From NCBI GenBank assembly GCA_015146655.1, contig VKHL01000086.1, positions 58,597-122,596 of the forward strand: a DNA stretch of 64,000 nucleotides, written 5' to 3'. Made by a program: the position numbers and the translations under genes. Source of the stretch: Ochromonas danica. Lineage: Eukaryota; Sar; Chrysophyceae; Chromulinales; Chromulinaceae. Each line of letters begins with the position of its first letter. The stretch's first letter is position 1. Of the stretch, positions 1-11,256 are shown in pieces. The notes beneath the pieces were generated by a model. The model saw only the letters and a list, made by a program, of their open reading frames with translations, made no database searches and was not told the DNA's origin.

Positions 1-733
1 GACACCATCACCCTGCTCGTGGACTGGGAGAACCTAGATGAGGTCAGTCGTACTGGTCGGTGCTTTGATTCACTATGATATGACAACTTATTTTCTCTCG
101 TTCTTATGATATAGAACAACAGCCGTGGAACTGCAGTTTACACTTCCTCTTGGGTCGCACCCAAATCAGATGTCCACTCTCAACAACGTGAGCTTGATTG
201 ATTTTCCTTTTTAACATGTGCCTTTGTCTGAATTGGCTTTGTTTTCTGTAGGATTCTTCTATATGGGACAGGTACAACAGATGTTATTCTGTGTTTCATT
301 TATGATATAGATTGTGTTGAATGGAATTGTTTGTTTGTTTGTTTGTTGTTTGTTTGCTTGTTTTTTGCTGTGATAGAAAGGAGAAGTGACTGTTGACCAG
401 GCACATCGCGGATATACCTTAGCATCAGATAATGAGGTGGGATTACGCTCAGTCAACCCTCTCTTCATGAAATATACCCCAACGGATGGCAAGTTCTCAG
501 GACAATTGGGTTATGGTTATCGCTCCTTCGAGTCATTCTTGCGTGCAGTGCAAGCCATCAATCAGGGCAAAGCGACTCCCTCGGACTACAAGCACACCTT
601 GGCATCTTTAACGTCGACATACCGCACAACAGCTATTTTGGAGGCGGGAAGAAGATCTTTGGATCTTGGCAGACCTGTAAAGATCACCTATGATGACGCT
701 GTTGATCCTGTTCTCCCTATTAATCTAGTGTAA
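1..733 (+). CDS. Gfo/Idh/MocA-family oxidoreductase, C-terminal part (5' truncated by window)
   Basis: Likely exons are 1-42, 115-187, 252-271 and 377-733; all joins keep one frame and use GT-AG introns. The readable protein is the C-terminal substrate-binding half of a Gfo/Idh/MocA NAD(P)-dependent dehydrogenase. The run FYMGQKGEVTVDQAHRGY, then NPLFMKYTP and GYGYRSFESF, resembles the D-galacturonate-reductase-like 'NAD-binding Rossmann fold oxidoreductase' group as I know it. These enzymes oxidise or reduce sugars or sugar acids; the substrate here is unknown. The Rossmann domain with its GxGxxG motif must lie left of the window. Family confidence is fair; specificity is inference. Confidence 0.7.
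328..362 (+). repeat. TTTG-rich tetranucleotide microsatellite in an intron
   Basis: The stretch is nearly pure repeats of TTTG within the last intron (272-376) of the oxidoreductase gene. It probably acts only as part of the pyrimidine-rich intron. Confidence 0.8.
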
Positions 734-888
734 TGTCCAAGTCCTCCCAGTATACTGTAGTTAATAACATTTGAGTTTGCCAATAAAACACAATGAAGTT
801 TGACCACACTGATTGCGATTTCTGACTATAACTGTTACATGAGTTAACTGTACATGAAGAAAGCCTTTGCATCCAGCTGCAGAAGCAG

Positions 889-3453
889 CTAATAGGCACC
901 AGTCTTCTCATTGTCAATGCTGTCAACAGAAAACAAATTCATCAGACATAACAACAATAATGACAAGGAAGCATTAGCTTTGTCTTACCGAATCAAATCA
1001 AGTACTTCTTGAATATTATCTGTGGCAACCATCCACTCCATAAACTTCTTTGTCAAGACCGAAGAGGACAAGAGTTTGAATGTCACATCTTCAGACGAAG
1101 ACCCTCCACTAACTCCTCCGGCAGTCTCGGAAGACATTGATGCACTCTCAGAAGAAGCATCTTCACGATCTTGAGCAGGTGACCGAATCAAAGTCACTAA
1201 CTTTTGCTTAATATCTTCAATGACTGTTTTCTGTGAAGCCAACTGTGCTCGATATTCTCGTGGAATACCCAATGGACTTGCCTATTTTTGTTTGAACACG
1301 AGGAATTAATACAGACGTTACAAAATACAGTCAATATTAGCCTTACCTCCAAGTTAGCCAACTCTGCTTTGAAAGGAACAACGAGAGAATGAAATTGCTC
1401 AGCAGGTTGTAAAATAGCTGTAGAGGAGTGTGGTTTGGGCAGATCGAAAACAATTCCAGTTGATAAATTCATCTTTTCCGAAGTCGCTCCCACAAATTCA
1501 ATGCAACTATTGACATCACAAAGAGAACTCCAAACATTTCGTGCTGTCTCTACAGAAGCTCCACCAGTAGATGAAGTTTGTGTTAATAGAGCAGAGAGAT
1601 CAGCTAAACGGACATGATGTTTGAGGTTACGATAGCATGCATTATGAGGTCCAACCGTGAGATTGCGACAATCCCCAACAATCACTGTGGGACTTAAAGT
1701 TGCAACTTGGAATTCACATTCCAAGCAATTGATTACGACAAGCCGACGGCAAGCAACAGTAAGTCGAACACGTTCGCAACCATTGACAATGACCGCACCA
1801 TAGACTGCCCCAATGAGGATATCACTATCCATACAACCTGTAATAGTTGCACCATAATAAGGAGAGATCATGTAAATCTTTGAACGATTATAATAAGAAA
1901 GGAAGAGCTGAGGAAGTGTTTGCTCTAGCTTGGGATGAATTACACCCTCCGGCTGCATCAAATCTCGAAACTTGTAATCATGACTGAGATCATACTTGCT
2001 ATCACCAAACTCATCGTAAGAGAATGCTGCACTGCTCCCTTCCACAGACTTTTGTGGGCTTTGTGTTGGTGTTAAAGTTAAATGTTCTGAGTCATTGGTC
2101 AAAAAGGCGTCCCCCGTGACGCCAATATCCAAAGCACTGAGATCACTATCAGCTTCAATCAAGTCCTGTAAGACCTGATCTGATCCAGAGAGACTTCGTT
2201 GAGATGTCCCATGTCGACTACGGAAAGATGAAGCACGAGAATATCCACAAGTAACTGCGTGTACTACTGTGGTAGCTGATGCACCACTAAGAACTGTAGG
2301 GGAGAATCTTGAAAGTGATGCCAATGCCATGGTAATTCGTTGTGGTTGTTGACTCTTGCTATCCTTGGAAGGCTCTTCCAACCCATTATCTAAAAGAGCA
2401 GGTGCTTGTAAGGCAGGATAAAGCAGATCGTTCATAGAGAGATGCAAGTTAATCCAGGATACCAAGTCACGAGCCTCAAGCTTGGCATTACTGTCTGATG
2501 ATTCCCATAGAGGATGTAAAGCAGAAAGAGGAGTGACAGCTTGATCACGTGACTGTCCACCACAGAGGACCAAGCCTAATGCATTGACAAGCCGTCTTGT
2601 CACGAAGAAGTCTAATTGTTGTGTGGCTTCTTCTGACTCCACCGGGCCCAGACTGTCAACATCCGAACTATTCAATGCCTTGAGAATAATTGCTATCTTC
2701 TGTCTGACGGAGTGCAAATGTTGAGTCGAGGCACGAGGGGTGCGACTCGAAGTTGGGCTGTGAGTACGTGGGCTGCTGGGTTTTTGTGGTGATCCTCTAG
2801 GACTGCGAGGAGACATTGGTGAGGATAGAGGCGATTGAACACGTTGACTGCGTAATTCGCGTACAGGAGAAGAAGGTGAAGCAACAGGTGAAGAAGGAAA
2901 CACTTCACCATTCTCATTCAATGGCCAGACTGCCTCATAAGCAACAGTCGGTGCCGCAGGTTTGGATGTCAACGTGTCGGAGATATGCATGGCCAAGAAA
3001 ATCACCACACACTCAATATCAATGAAAGTCTCCTCTCGACTTGCCTTGAGTTGATCAGGATAAAGATAAGTAACAGCTGTATTCAACATCTCCCAAAAGA
3101 GACTAGCTGATTGATCACTCCATTTTAAACATCCTTTTGCTACTGAAAACCAATTCTCATAACTATTATTAATATTAAAAGAGAAGGAAAAAAAGAGTTA
3201 GTCAGGATCAGGTTTAGCAAGAGTATCAAGGAAAGAATAGACATAGTGTAGTCATAATGGTAATAATGGATAGAGTGGTAGTGGAGAAGGTGGGAGAATT
3301 CACTTACCTGATCTTTCCATTGCGATTAGGTAACTTGCTCAAACGATTGGCAGCATGAAAAGCATTAAAAGGATTTAATCCTTTTCCTACTGTTCCAAGC
3401 TGTGGAATGACAAGTTGAAGGACCTCTTGACGAGGCCATAGGACAATGGACAT
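889..3453 (-). CDS. TBCCD1: TBCC domain-containing protein 1 (TBCCD1-like)
   Basis: Likely exons on the minus strand are 3453-3308, 3162-1347, 1281-989 and 919-889, giving 761 aa. An alternative is read-through to a TAA at 985-987 (752 aa); splicing the last intron adds only a short tail ending in TGAY. The N-terminus (SIVLWPRQEVLQL, LNPFNAFHAANRLSKLP) and a tubulin-cofactor-C/C-CAP beta-helix at about residues 475-585 (CRRLVVINCLECEF, VGPHNACYRNLKHH) match TBCCD1. TBCCD1 positions centrosomes, basal bodies and Golgi in animals and algae. It lacks a clear tubulin GAP arginine motif, as is usual for TBCCD1. Between the two parts lies a Ser/Pro-rich linker with repeated SP motifs at about 2750-2900, a possible target of proline-directed kinases. 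Its 5' end is divergent from the next gene, 229 bp away. Confidence 0.8.
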
Positions 3454-3682
3454 CTTTCTCTCTTCTGTCTATTCCTTGGACTAATTATTGCCTCATGTTA
3501 ACAAGGTCCAAGTGCTTTTGCACAGCAGAGGGTAAAAGCCATACTTTCACTATCCAGAACTCACAATTTATGAGAAATCTCAAACAACAAAACGACAACA
3601 GAGGGTTAACTTAAGTAGAAGGCAAGCCATCCAATCCAGTCCATTGAGAGAGAATCATTTGACATTTGACATGGGCATTTAG

Positions 3683-4354
3683 ATGGAAGAGAAGGAAGAA
3701 AGGTATCCTGCCATAGACAGAGTTCTTGAGATATTGAAGAGAAGGTTGGGAATAGATCATGAGCAGTATCCACAAGAACAGCCTCAACCGTTTCCAGCTT
3801 TACCATTCGTGTCATCTTCATTGTCCTCACCACCATCACCAGCACGACAGAATCCACCACAACCACAACCACTACCATTTCCACAACCACAACCACAACC
3901 GCGAGCAGAAGATGTGAAGCCTGGGACTGCCGCTCAACCCTCCATGAAGGACCTGCCTCTGCCTCTGCCTCTGCCTTCCGCTTCGCTGTCCAGGTTGGCC
4001 AAGCTGTTAGCTGACAGAGAAGGTCCTCTCAATCGCTCCAGAAAGCTGAAGTCCCCACTACGACCTCTTCCTCCTCCTATATCTAGGGAAGGTGAACTTA
4101 AAGAGGTACGAGAGTTTCTTAGAAGAAGTTTCAAGCAGTGGAGGCAGTTCATGTTGAGGAGGAAGATCAGACAGTACTGGATCTCTCAACGAGTCCGAGC
4201 ACTCCTCTCCCCTGCTCTCTATGGCCAAACCTTCTCATGTTCTATGAAGGTACAGTGTGTGCGAAGATTCGGGAAAGATCGTTTAGCAAAGCTGTTCTAT
4301 CGATGGAAATTGAAGAGATTGGTGCTCGTGGCTTGGCTTACTGCCCTGCCTTGA
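3683..4354 (+). CDS. Hypothetical proline/glutamine-rich protein with basic W-rich C-terminus, possibly SFI1-like
   Basis: This is one uninterrupted frame of 223 aa, starting at the first ATG of the frame. Residues 35-75 are a Pro-Gln run encoded by CCACAA-type repeats. Residues 90-105 are a Leu-Pro run. The last 80 residues are strongly basic with spaced tryptophans (FKQWRQF, LFYRWKLKR), which recalls centrin-binding SFI1 repeats (x-F-x-x-W). That would fit beside TBCCD1, another centrosome/basal-body gene, but the resemblance rests on two short motifs. The function is not recognised. It ends 45 bp from the convergent ankyrin gene. Confidence 0.5.
   Translation: MEEKEERYPAIDRVLEILKRRLGIDHEQYPQEQPQPFPALPFVSSSLSSPPSPARQNPPQPQPLPFPQPQPQPRAEDVKPGTAAQPSMKDLPLPLPLPSASLSRLAKLLADREGPLNRSRKLKSPLRPLPPPISREGELKEVREFLRRSFKQWRQFMLRRKIRQYWISQRVRALLSPALYGQTFSCSMKVQCVRRFGKDRLAKLFYRWKLKRLVLVAWLTALP
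3850..3902 (+). repeat. CCACAA hexamer repeat coding for Pro-Gln
   Basis: Degenerate tandem copies of CCACAA and CCACAACCA lie inside the 223-aa reading frame and encode PQPQ runs. The length may vary between strains. Confidence 0.75.
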
Positions 4355-4399
4355 GCCAAAACAAAAGAAGTAAACAGAGATGAATTATGTTACAGCAAG

Positions 4400-5947
4400 C
4401 TAGAGAATGGCACTGGAAGTAGACTGTGCATTTACAACAACAGTCGTGTCCGTGTTGGGGTTGAAGACATTAATCATCGCGGAAGGTTGCGCTGAAGGAG
4501 ACTTGGCTTGGAGAATGTCATCAGTAGACAAAGTCTTGTTGCCAAGCAAGCGGTCGATTGGTTTGTTAGGCGACAACTGGGTAGTAGCTGGCGCAGAAGA
4601 AGGTGGTGCTATTGTAGAAGGAGGGACTTGTACACTGATCCCACTTGGGTGTCTGGCATACATCGCCGGATGTTGTGCTGGAGGCACAATAGCGGAGGGA
4701 GGTGGGGCCAGGGTACTTTGAGGAAGAGGCGCGGGAGGAAACGCTTGGCCAGGAGGAGGGAAAGCTTGAACGGGAGGGAGTGCCGGTGCAGATGAATACA
4801 CTGCAGTTGGGGCAGGAGGGTAGATCGCGTTTGGAACTGGTGCTGCGCTTTGAGTGTGAGGATCATAAGGAACATATCTCTGGTAGGCAGTCGTGACCGC
4901 AGGTGGAGACACAGCTGATGGAGGAGGAAAGGAGAAAGATGTAGGAGGAGGAGCGAGATTTGGTCGCTCCATAACATGTCCATATTTCTGTTGAAGTAGT
5001 GGGTCAGAAGCAGAGGAATGAAAACCATCTAATTGATAATGAAGAGAACTTTAGTAAATCAAAATTGTAACTTAGCACTCAGGAAAGCCTACCTGGCATG
5101 AATCCAACAACCGAAGGGGCACTTGGCGCTGGAGGGAGAGAGGGAGGGAGAACAGGCGTTTCTACTGGAGCTGGCGGTGGTGGGACAAAGGGTCCAGAAG
5201 CAACGGACACCACAGGGGGCGGAGCATTGGGGTATTGATACAGAGCGGTCTGGCCAACAGCAGCTGCAGGTGCGATAGGCACCATAGGTGGGGGTGGTAT
5301 AGTAGACTGTTGTATTGGCAGAGGAGGAGGGGCATGCAGCGAAGAAATCAGCGGTGCTGCGTGCTGCGGCTGGTAGGGTATGCCCCCTCCAGCAATAACA
5401 CTTCCATAGGGATTATAGTCAGGAGTAGCCACAACACCATGTGTTCTTTCCGCTTGTAAAACAAGAGGTAATAGATACTGTCGCACAAGATGACTCTCAG
5501 CCACGTCATAAGACGTCTGGTTTGCCTTGTTACGCACATGCGCGGAAGCACCTTTCTCGATGAGATACTTGCAGATATCAAGATTGCCATACTTTGCTGC
5601 ATAGTGAAGAGGAGTGTCACCACTCTTATCTTCCAGGTTAAGTGAGGCACCTGTCACAGAGAAGACGGAATGGAAGACTCTTGTGTGATGCCGAGAAACA
5701 GAACAATGACGAGATTCTTACCTCGTGATAAAAGCACATCTAAAGCATATTTGTTATTATAACGACATGCAACATGAATAGCACTATAACCACTCGTGGT
5801 TAACTGATTGGGATCATAGGATGTACTTTGTAATAAGGAAATTATCTCGCCATTCTTATGATGTTGAATAGCAAGGAATAACTGATTAGAAGGAACAACA
5901 GGAGCTAGTATATCCCCTAGTTTTCCATCAAAAATGAAGTTAAACAT
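4400..5947 (-). CDS. Ankyrin-repeat protein with long proline-rich C-terminus
   Basis: Likely exons are 5947-5722, 5650-5093 and 5028-4400, giving 470 aa; every junction keeps the frame. Residues 20-130 hold about three ankyrin repeats; the clearest is DKSGDTPLHYAAKYGN with its TPLH signature, preceded by SGYSAIHVACRYNN. From about residue 150 to the end the protein is low complexity and rich in Pro, Ala, Val and Ser (PPPPAPVETP, APPPTSFSFPPP). This suggests a disordered scaffold that may bind SH3, WW or profilin-type partners. No catalytic domain is seen. The ankyrin call is firm; the role is unknown. Confidence 0.75.
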
Positions 5948-6573
5948 CTTCGTGGCCCCAAGTGCCTCACAGTATTGAGTAGGAGAAGAGTGAGTGAGTC
6001 AAGAAGAACAAGAAGAGAGCGAGCAGAGGGAAGACAAGACAAGACAACGTGTAGCGTCCGCTTTGCTTTCCACTTTGCGTTCTCTGTCCCAACGCCGCCG
6101 TGGGCCCAAACAGTCCGTCCAACCCGAACAGGCCAGGTCAGGCCAGGCCAGACCAGACAGCCTCAGAATCTGGCATTCTGAAGATCTGTGACGCATGTCA
6201 TGATGAAACAGACTTGTGGTTAACTTTCTGTGCAATCATTCTACGACAAAAGAACATGACTTACACTGTCCGTGCGATAGGACAAAGTCAGAGAAAGTTC
6301 TATACTACTGGGCTATAACACACTAACATCTTCAGAAACGTCTCACAAAAGAGGACTAGTCTAATCTTAACCTACTCACTATACACAGCACACAAAGAGT
6401 AAGTTTTAGTCATCTAATTGGGTCTTCCTTCCCCTTTCTTTCCACAAAGCAGCAAACTATCCACTAACCACACTAATAGCATAGAGTATATAAACAAGAA
6501 TCATCAAACATCTGCTCTAAAACAGCAAGTAAAGTACGTCCCTCTCACGGCGAGAATGGCAAAGCCTATCAGC
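5948..6573. other. Intergenic region with a GC-rich patch
   Basis: It lies between the 5' end of the ankyrin gene and the 3' end of the TRIC-like gene, both on the minus strand, so it should hold the ankyrin promoter. A GC-rich patch at about 6090-6170 contains CGTGGGCCCA and tandem variants of AGGCCAG/AGACCAG. Short overlapping frames here have no protein-like character. I see no gene in it. Confidence 0.5.
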
Positions 6574-7533
6574 TCAGCTTGTCTTGCTCTTATTAGCTGT
6601 ATCGGGTGCTGTGACAGGCCCGCCAAAATCCATCACCAAATTGATATGCAAAATCCTCAAAACAGTGGACGATAGCATTTGTAGGAAGTCAATCTCTGGT
6701 ACATGCGACTTTTGGAGCAAATACATGACATTGATCATCACAAGAATGCTGTGACCGCTAGCAGCAGTAAAGGGTTCATCAAAGAGCACACCCGGAGAAA
6801 TCAGACAAAAGTAGATTACCGCACACCAAAAACAACGATTTAGCGTAGCGGACGCACTCCAATTATCAATCCTAAGAATAGAAGGTGTTTTATTTGGCGC
6901 GAAGGGTTCCTCAGAGCGTAAGAAGCCCAAGATATCACAGGTCAAGCCACCTGCACACCCTGCAAGGGTGCCACAGAGGATACAGACAAAGTGAGACCTT
7001 CGAATAGCAGCACTGTTTAAATGAAAAGCATTATTGAAGGCCTTGTCTAATCCCCATGAACTAATAGCATGAGAGCTACTGACCATTCTCATTATCTCAA
7101 CCAGAAATAACCCCTTGGGTCCAACCCACTGCAAGACTGACCAGAAGACATCTCGAGGGCTGCAAAAGACCAACCACCAAGCTAAAAGTAAAGCTGGCAA
7201 TGCTGTTTTACTCACAAGCCAAGAAGGAGGTTGGCCTAGTACCAGTGCCACGGCAGTGGTTCCTCCAAACTGCATGAGAGTACAGGCCAGTAAGACTTCA
7301 AACCAAGACTTCCTGCCTTTTACTACCCTTCGATATTCTACACAACATAACAAAGATCCACAAAAATCTAGAATACTAATAGGTGGTAAGAAGAGGAAAG
7401 ATGGGATAGTCGCTCTTTCCAAGTATTCTACCCAATCCTCTAGTGATGCACGAAAATCATTCGAAGAGAAATAATAATGCAATAATCCTATCAGAATGAT
7501 AAGGTAACCAATTGCAATCCCTTCTTTCTTCAT
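6574..7533 (-). CDS. TRIC-type (TMEM38) intracellular cation channel-like protein
   Basis: This is a single frame of 319 aa starting at the ATG at 7533. It has about seven hydrophobic segments. The segment MQFGGTTAVALVLGQPPSWL resembles the conserved Gly-rich helix and following Gly-x-Pro-Pro of trimeric intracellular cation (TRIC) channels, which give monovalent-cation counter-flux during Ca2+ release from the endoplasmic reticulum in animals. The length is close to animal TRICs (about 290-300 aa). The first hydrophobic segment near residue 10 may be a signal anchor. Divergence is high, so the channel assignment is moderate. It is divergently arranged with the TPR gene, 198 bp away. Confidence 0.55.
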   Translation of the reverse strand: MKKEGIAIGYLIILIGLLHYYFSSNDFRASLEDWVEYLERATIPSFLFLPPISILDFCGSLLCCVEYRRVVKGRKSWFEVLLACTLMQFGGTTAVALVLGQPPSWLVSKTALPALLLAWWLVFCSPRDVFWSVLQWVGPKGLFLVEIMRMVSSSHAISSWGLDKAFNNAFHLNSAAIRRSHFVCILCGTLAGCAGGLTCDILGFLRSEEPFAPNKTPSILRIDNWSASATLNRCFWCAVIYFCLISPGVLFDEPFTAASGHSILVMINVMYLLQKSHVPEIDFLQMLSSTVLRILHINLVMDFGGPVTAPDTANKSKTS

Positions 7534-7731
7534 TACAAATTTCCGTACAAGAAGCTAAAGATGACAACTCTGGACTAGTAGCTGTCTTTGTTCTTGCACG
7601 TCAAATCACTTCCTCTGCACAACGACAACGAAACCAAAAACAGAAAACCAAAACCCGTTTGATTATTGTTTTGCGGAGGAGAGACCTTTGTTTGGCTGCA
7701 TCATTTCACTGCCATCAAAAGGAAAGGAGAA

Positions 7732-9030
7732 ATGTTCTTGAATCAAAAAGTACTCACACCTTATGGTCCTGGTCGAGTCATTGAGATTCGTACCAATGAT
7801 ATTGTAGTTCAACCTACTTCTTGGAGATTAGCGGCTGGTCAGAAGCCAACCTTTTATATGAACCCCAAAGACGTGACTCCCGCCTTCAAACCTGATGATT
7901 TAGTTAAAACTGTCTATGGAAAAGGTCAAATCCAAGGTGTGGACGAAAGTAGAAATATCTACATCATAACATTAAGTGAATGGAAGCTGGCAACTGGGAA
8001 GAGTCCAACTCTCTACTTGAATGATGATTCCTTTGTTCTGGACAACTTGGCCTCTTCAAAGGCTGCAGAAGTTGTCAAAGATAACTATGCCGTGAATGAA
8101 GAAGCTTTGAAAACTATTGCTCTAATCAAGGAAGAGGCTAAAGAGTTATATGCTCAGAAGAAATATGATCTTGCCCGAGTGAAATACACCCAAGTGATGG
8201 AAAAGTTGCGAGTGAGTATCTTGCTGATCCCACAGTACCTGTTCTTGCCTTATCATAACATATGCTTGCTTCGTAGATTCTTGGGAATGATATTGATGGA
8301 TTACAGAAAGCAAAGTTTCTTGACATGGTAAGAATACCTGGTTATAATTTATTGTTGTTAGTCCTCACGAGTTTCTGGCTGTTGTTAGTGCGTCACGAGT
8401 CATTCTAACCTTGCTTTATGCTCGTGGAACTTAAGTGGCTTCAAAGATTGCATTACCTATGCTAAGAATGTAAGATCTTGATAGCTTGATTCCCGCAACT
8501 TCTCTTCATTGATGATCAATGTGATGATTCAGGCTATTAGCTTGATTGAAGCACTACAGGAGAAAATCGGTGACACTGAGTTGTGGCACAGCTTCTCGCA
8601 GCTGGGTTATACAGAGGAGAAGTTGATTGACTTGAAGGTCAAATCGCTCCGCATTAAAGGAAAAGCCGAGGTTCAGAAATTGGAATATGACGAAGCAAAA
8701 GAGAGTTTTGAAGCAGCCTTGAAGATTTCTCGCAATTTGAAAATAACAAAGGAACTTGATGACCTATTGTTGGAAGTGGTAAAAAGACGAAGCTCCGAGA
8801 AGCGTAAGGAGAAGGCTCGTTGGCAGAAAGCTTTCAGCAGTCGTGATGAACAGGAGAAGAAGCCTGCGGCGAAGGAGTCCAAGGCCTCCGCGAAGACTGA
8901 CAGAAACTCAGAAGATTCAAATAACGTGGTCTCGACATTTTCTTCCTCCTATGCTGTGCCTATCTTCGGAATTACTTTAGGATTGGCGAGCATTGCCGCG
9001 TTTTTCTGGTGGCGACAAAGACGCTACTGA
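7732..9030 (+). CDS. Tail-anchored TPR protein with two tandem N-terminal beta-type repeats
   Basis: Likely exons are 7732-8211, 8277-8327, 8389-8469 and 8533-9030, giving 369 aa. An in-frame ATG at 7666 is also possible, but the conserved part begins just after 7732. Residues 5-45 and 55-100 are two copies of one motif (YGPGRVIEIR...SWRLAAGQKPTFYMN and YGKGQIQGVD...EWKLATGKSPTLYLN). These look like small beta-barrel modules that I associate with stramenopile and other protist proteins. Residues 130-290 form TPR-like helices (EAKELYAQKKYDLARVKY, EAKESFEAALKIS). A basic, lysine-rich region follows. One C-terminal transmembrane helix (PIFGITLGLASIAAFFWW) ends in RQRRY, so the protein should be tail-anchored with most of it in the cytosol. 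It may act as a co-chaperone or organelle receptor; that is inference. Confidence 0.75.
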
Positions 9031-9097
9031 TCGCGACATGGCGCGCAGGCTGGTTAATTTAAACATGTAGAGTAACATGGACGAGCATCTTCTTCTC

Positions 9098-10961
9098 TCA
9101 GCGCTCTCTGCTATTTGCTTGCGCAATCAGCTCTCCCCATTTACGTAGCTCCATCGTGCAGTCCTCTTGGTCGATCAAACACTCGATTAAAGCAACTCCG
9201 TAGTGCTCCTGGCTATCTCGTAGAGAATGCACCAGATCTGAGTTTGTTTTTGCTACATAACTACGCGCTGCAGGCTCATCCCCGCGGAAGACGCTCGTCA
9301 ACTGAGCATATTTCCAGCTCACGAGTTCATTGTATGGTCCTTTGTGAATTTGCTGCTCAATTGCATAGGAAGCATTGTTGATCAAGATAATTGTGACGTC
9401 TAACTGCTCAGCAATAAGTGTTGACAGCTCTTGCACAGACACTTGAAATGATCCGTCTCCAATTAAAGCCAATGTCTTGCCAATGCTTCTTTGTCGATTC
9501 ATCAATCCGATTCCCACTAATGCTGCAAGAGCCCATCCAATAGACCCATATTGCATTTGAATGAAGAAGTTCGTGTCTTGAGGGATCTTGAGCTTTTCGG
9601 CAATAAACCAGCAATCGCCTGTCTCCGCAACAACGTTGCTATACACAGCTGATCCCACAGCGAGCTGAATTTCATCCTGCAAGAAAGAAAGTGCGAGCGG
9701 ACTATCCATAATATCGCTCCCTTTTGGTTGCTGTTCCGATTCTGCAATGCTCTCATCGACGCCTATAAAATTCCCTTTCTCTGGCAGATGTTCAATCAAT
9801 CGCGCCAGTACGGTAGTCATGCACACGTAAGAGAAACGTTTAGATTGAACATGAACGTGATCCACTGCAAGAATGATACTCTTTTCATTGGCGACTTTTG
9901 CTGTCCAACCTGTCGTGACATAGTCACTAAAGACTGGGCCACAATAAATTAGCAGGTCAGCTTCATCTATGGCACGTTGTACTCTGTTACCAGAGAGCGA
10001 TCCCCAATATATACCAATAAAATTTTCATCAAATTCATTGAATAATCCCTTGGCGTCTGGACTAACCACAACGGGACAGTTCAATGATCTGGCCAAATTG
10101 TTGAAGTGTTCAGTTGCGTTCACTGCTTTTAGTTTCGGCCCAGCAATCAATACTACCTTTTCAGCCATATTAACTTTCCGATGAATGCACTCCAGTGCCG
10201 CCCCTAGAGAAACTTCATCAGAGTTGGGAATAATTGGTACCTCAGGAGCCAATCGAGCTGGCTGCGGCTTGGAAACTATCTGAGAAAACAGATTGCATGC
10301 TATCTCCAAGTAAACCGGTTTTCTCCTCGTAATGCACAATTTCACGGCTTCATCAATCTTTTCTGCAGTAGTTTGCAGAAGAGAGTTATTGGGTACTTTG
10401 CGGAGAGAAAGCAAAAGGAGCTTTTACTTACTTGTGGCCTCTCTAATATATCGCACTGTGAACGCACCAACAGTAACCGGTTCAAAGCATTTAGCAGATC
10501 GATAGAAGTCAGTTTCTCCAAGAGTATGGTGAACAAGATGACAGCATTCTCGATCGAGGTTATTGGGTCCTCCAACTAGCACCAACAGAGGAAGATCCTC
10601 AGCATATGCACCAGCAACAGCATTAATGGCAGAGAGCGACCCAACCATATACGTCACTGATTCGAACAAGTAAGGTCATTCAGCAACTTCATTATCAAAA
10701 TAGTCCACTTTGAATCCGCTTACCAATGAGAACGGTCAGCAGTCCTGTTGCTCGGCTGTATCCATCCGCAGCATAACCTGCATTGAGCTCATTACAGCAG
10801 CGAACAAGTTGAAGATCTTTTTCTTTGGTGATTTCATCCAACAGAGTTAATGTAAAATCTCCCGGAACTGTAAAGCAGCTGTTGGCACCAGCTTGGACCA
10901 GACGTTCAGTCAAATACTTGCCCAAAGTGCAAGTTTCGCCATTTTCTGCTTCGTAAGTCAT
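9098..10961 (-). CDS. PDC: Pyruvate decarboxylase (thiamine-diphosphate enzyme)
   Basis: Likely exons are 10961-10724, 10656-10432 and 10362-9098, giving 575 aa, close to the usual 560-610. The enzyme converts pyruvate to acetaldehyde and CO2 for ethanol fermentation in the cytosol. Key residues of the family are visible: GDF near the start, the catalytic Glu in CNELNAGYAADGYSR, the paired His of HLVHHTLG, and the ThDP/Mg motif GDGSFQ...INNASY. The active-site Glu is in AIEQQIHKGPYN. No targeting peptide is seen. For the third exon I chose the acceptor giving ATKKIDEAV because its spacing fits the family; an upstream acceptor would add ten residues. The 3' end lies 67 bp from the convergent TPR gene. 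Confidence 0.9.
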
Positions 10962-11256
10962 CTTCCAAGAGTTCTCTTTAGGAATGAGAAGAGCTTAGAT
11001 CAATGGTTTGATTATGACTCCATGATTCATTCCCAGCAGGATTCTTCTTCACTGAAAAAGATATGAAGACACTTTACATTCTTTCATTTTGTGTGGTCTT
11101 CTTTCCAAACCCCCCAAGCCCTTAACTTGACGAGTCGGAATATCGAAATTTCGAAAACTCGAGGAATAGTCCGGGAACTTCAACCAAATCAAGCACTGCA
11201 TCACAGGAACTCTCCCTTGCCTTCCAATCAAATTTCTTCATAAATTCTCTGATTGA

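Noticed and set aside
985-988. TAA at 985 as the definite end of TBCCD1
   Set aside because: The stop overlaps a good GTAAGA donor, and a downstream acceptor at 920 joins in frame to a short terminal exon; both ends remain possible, and I list the spliced one.
4407-4896. Several plus-strand frames of 60-100 codons
   Set aside because: They are antisense to the proline-rich exon of the ankyrin gene and have no independent character.
5975-6318. Overlapping short plus- and minus-strand frames in the GC-rich intergenic patch
   Set aside because: They overlap one another, are Arg/Gln/Pro-rich by composition, and match no family I know.
10363-10431. Alternative acceptor adding ten residues in pyruvate decarboxylase
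   Set aside because: It is in frame, but the spacing to the conserved IDEAV block fits the family better without it.
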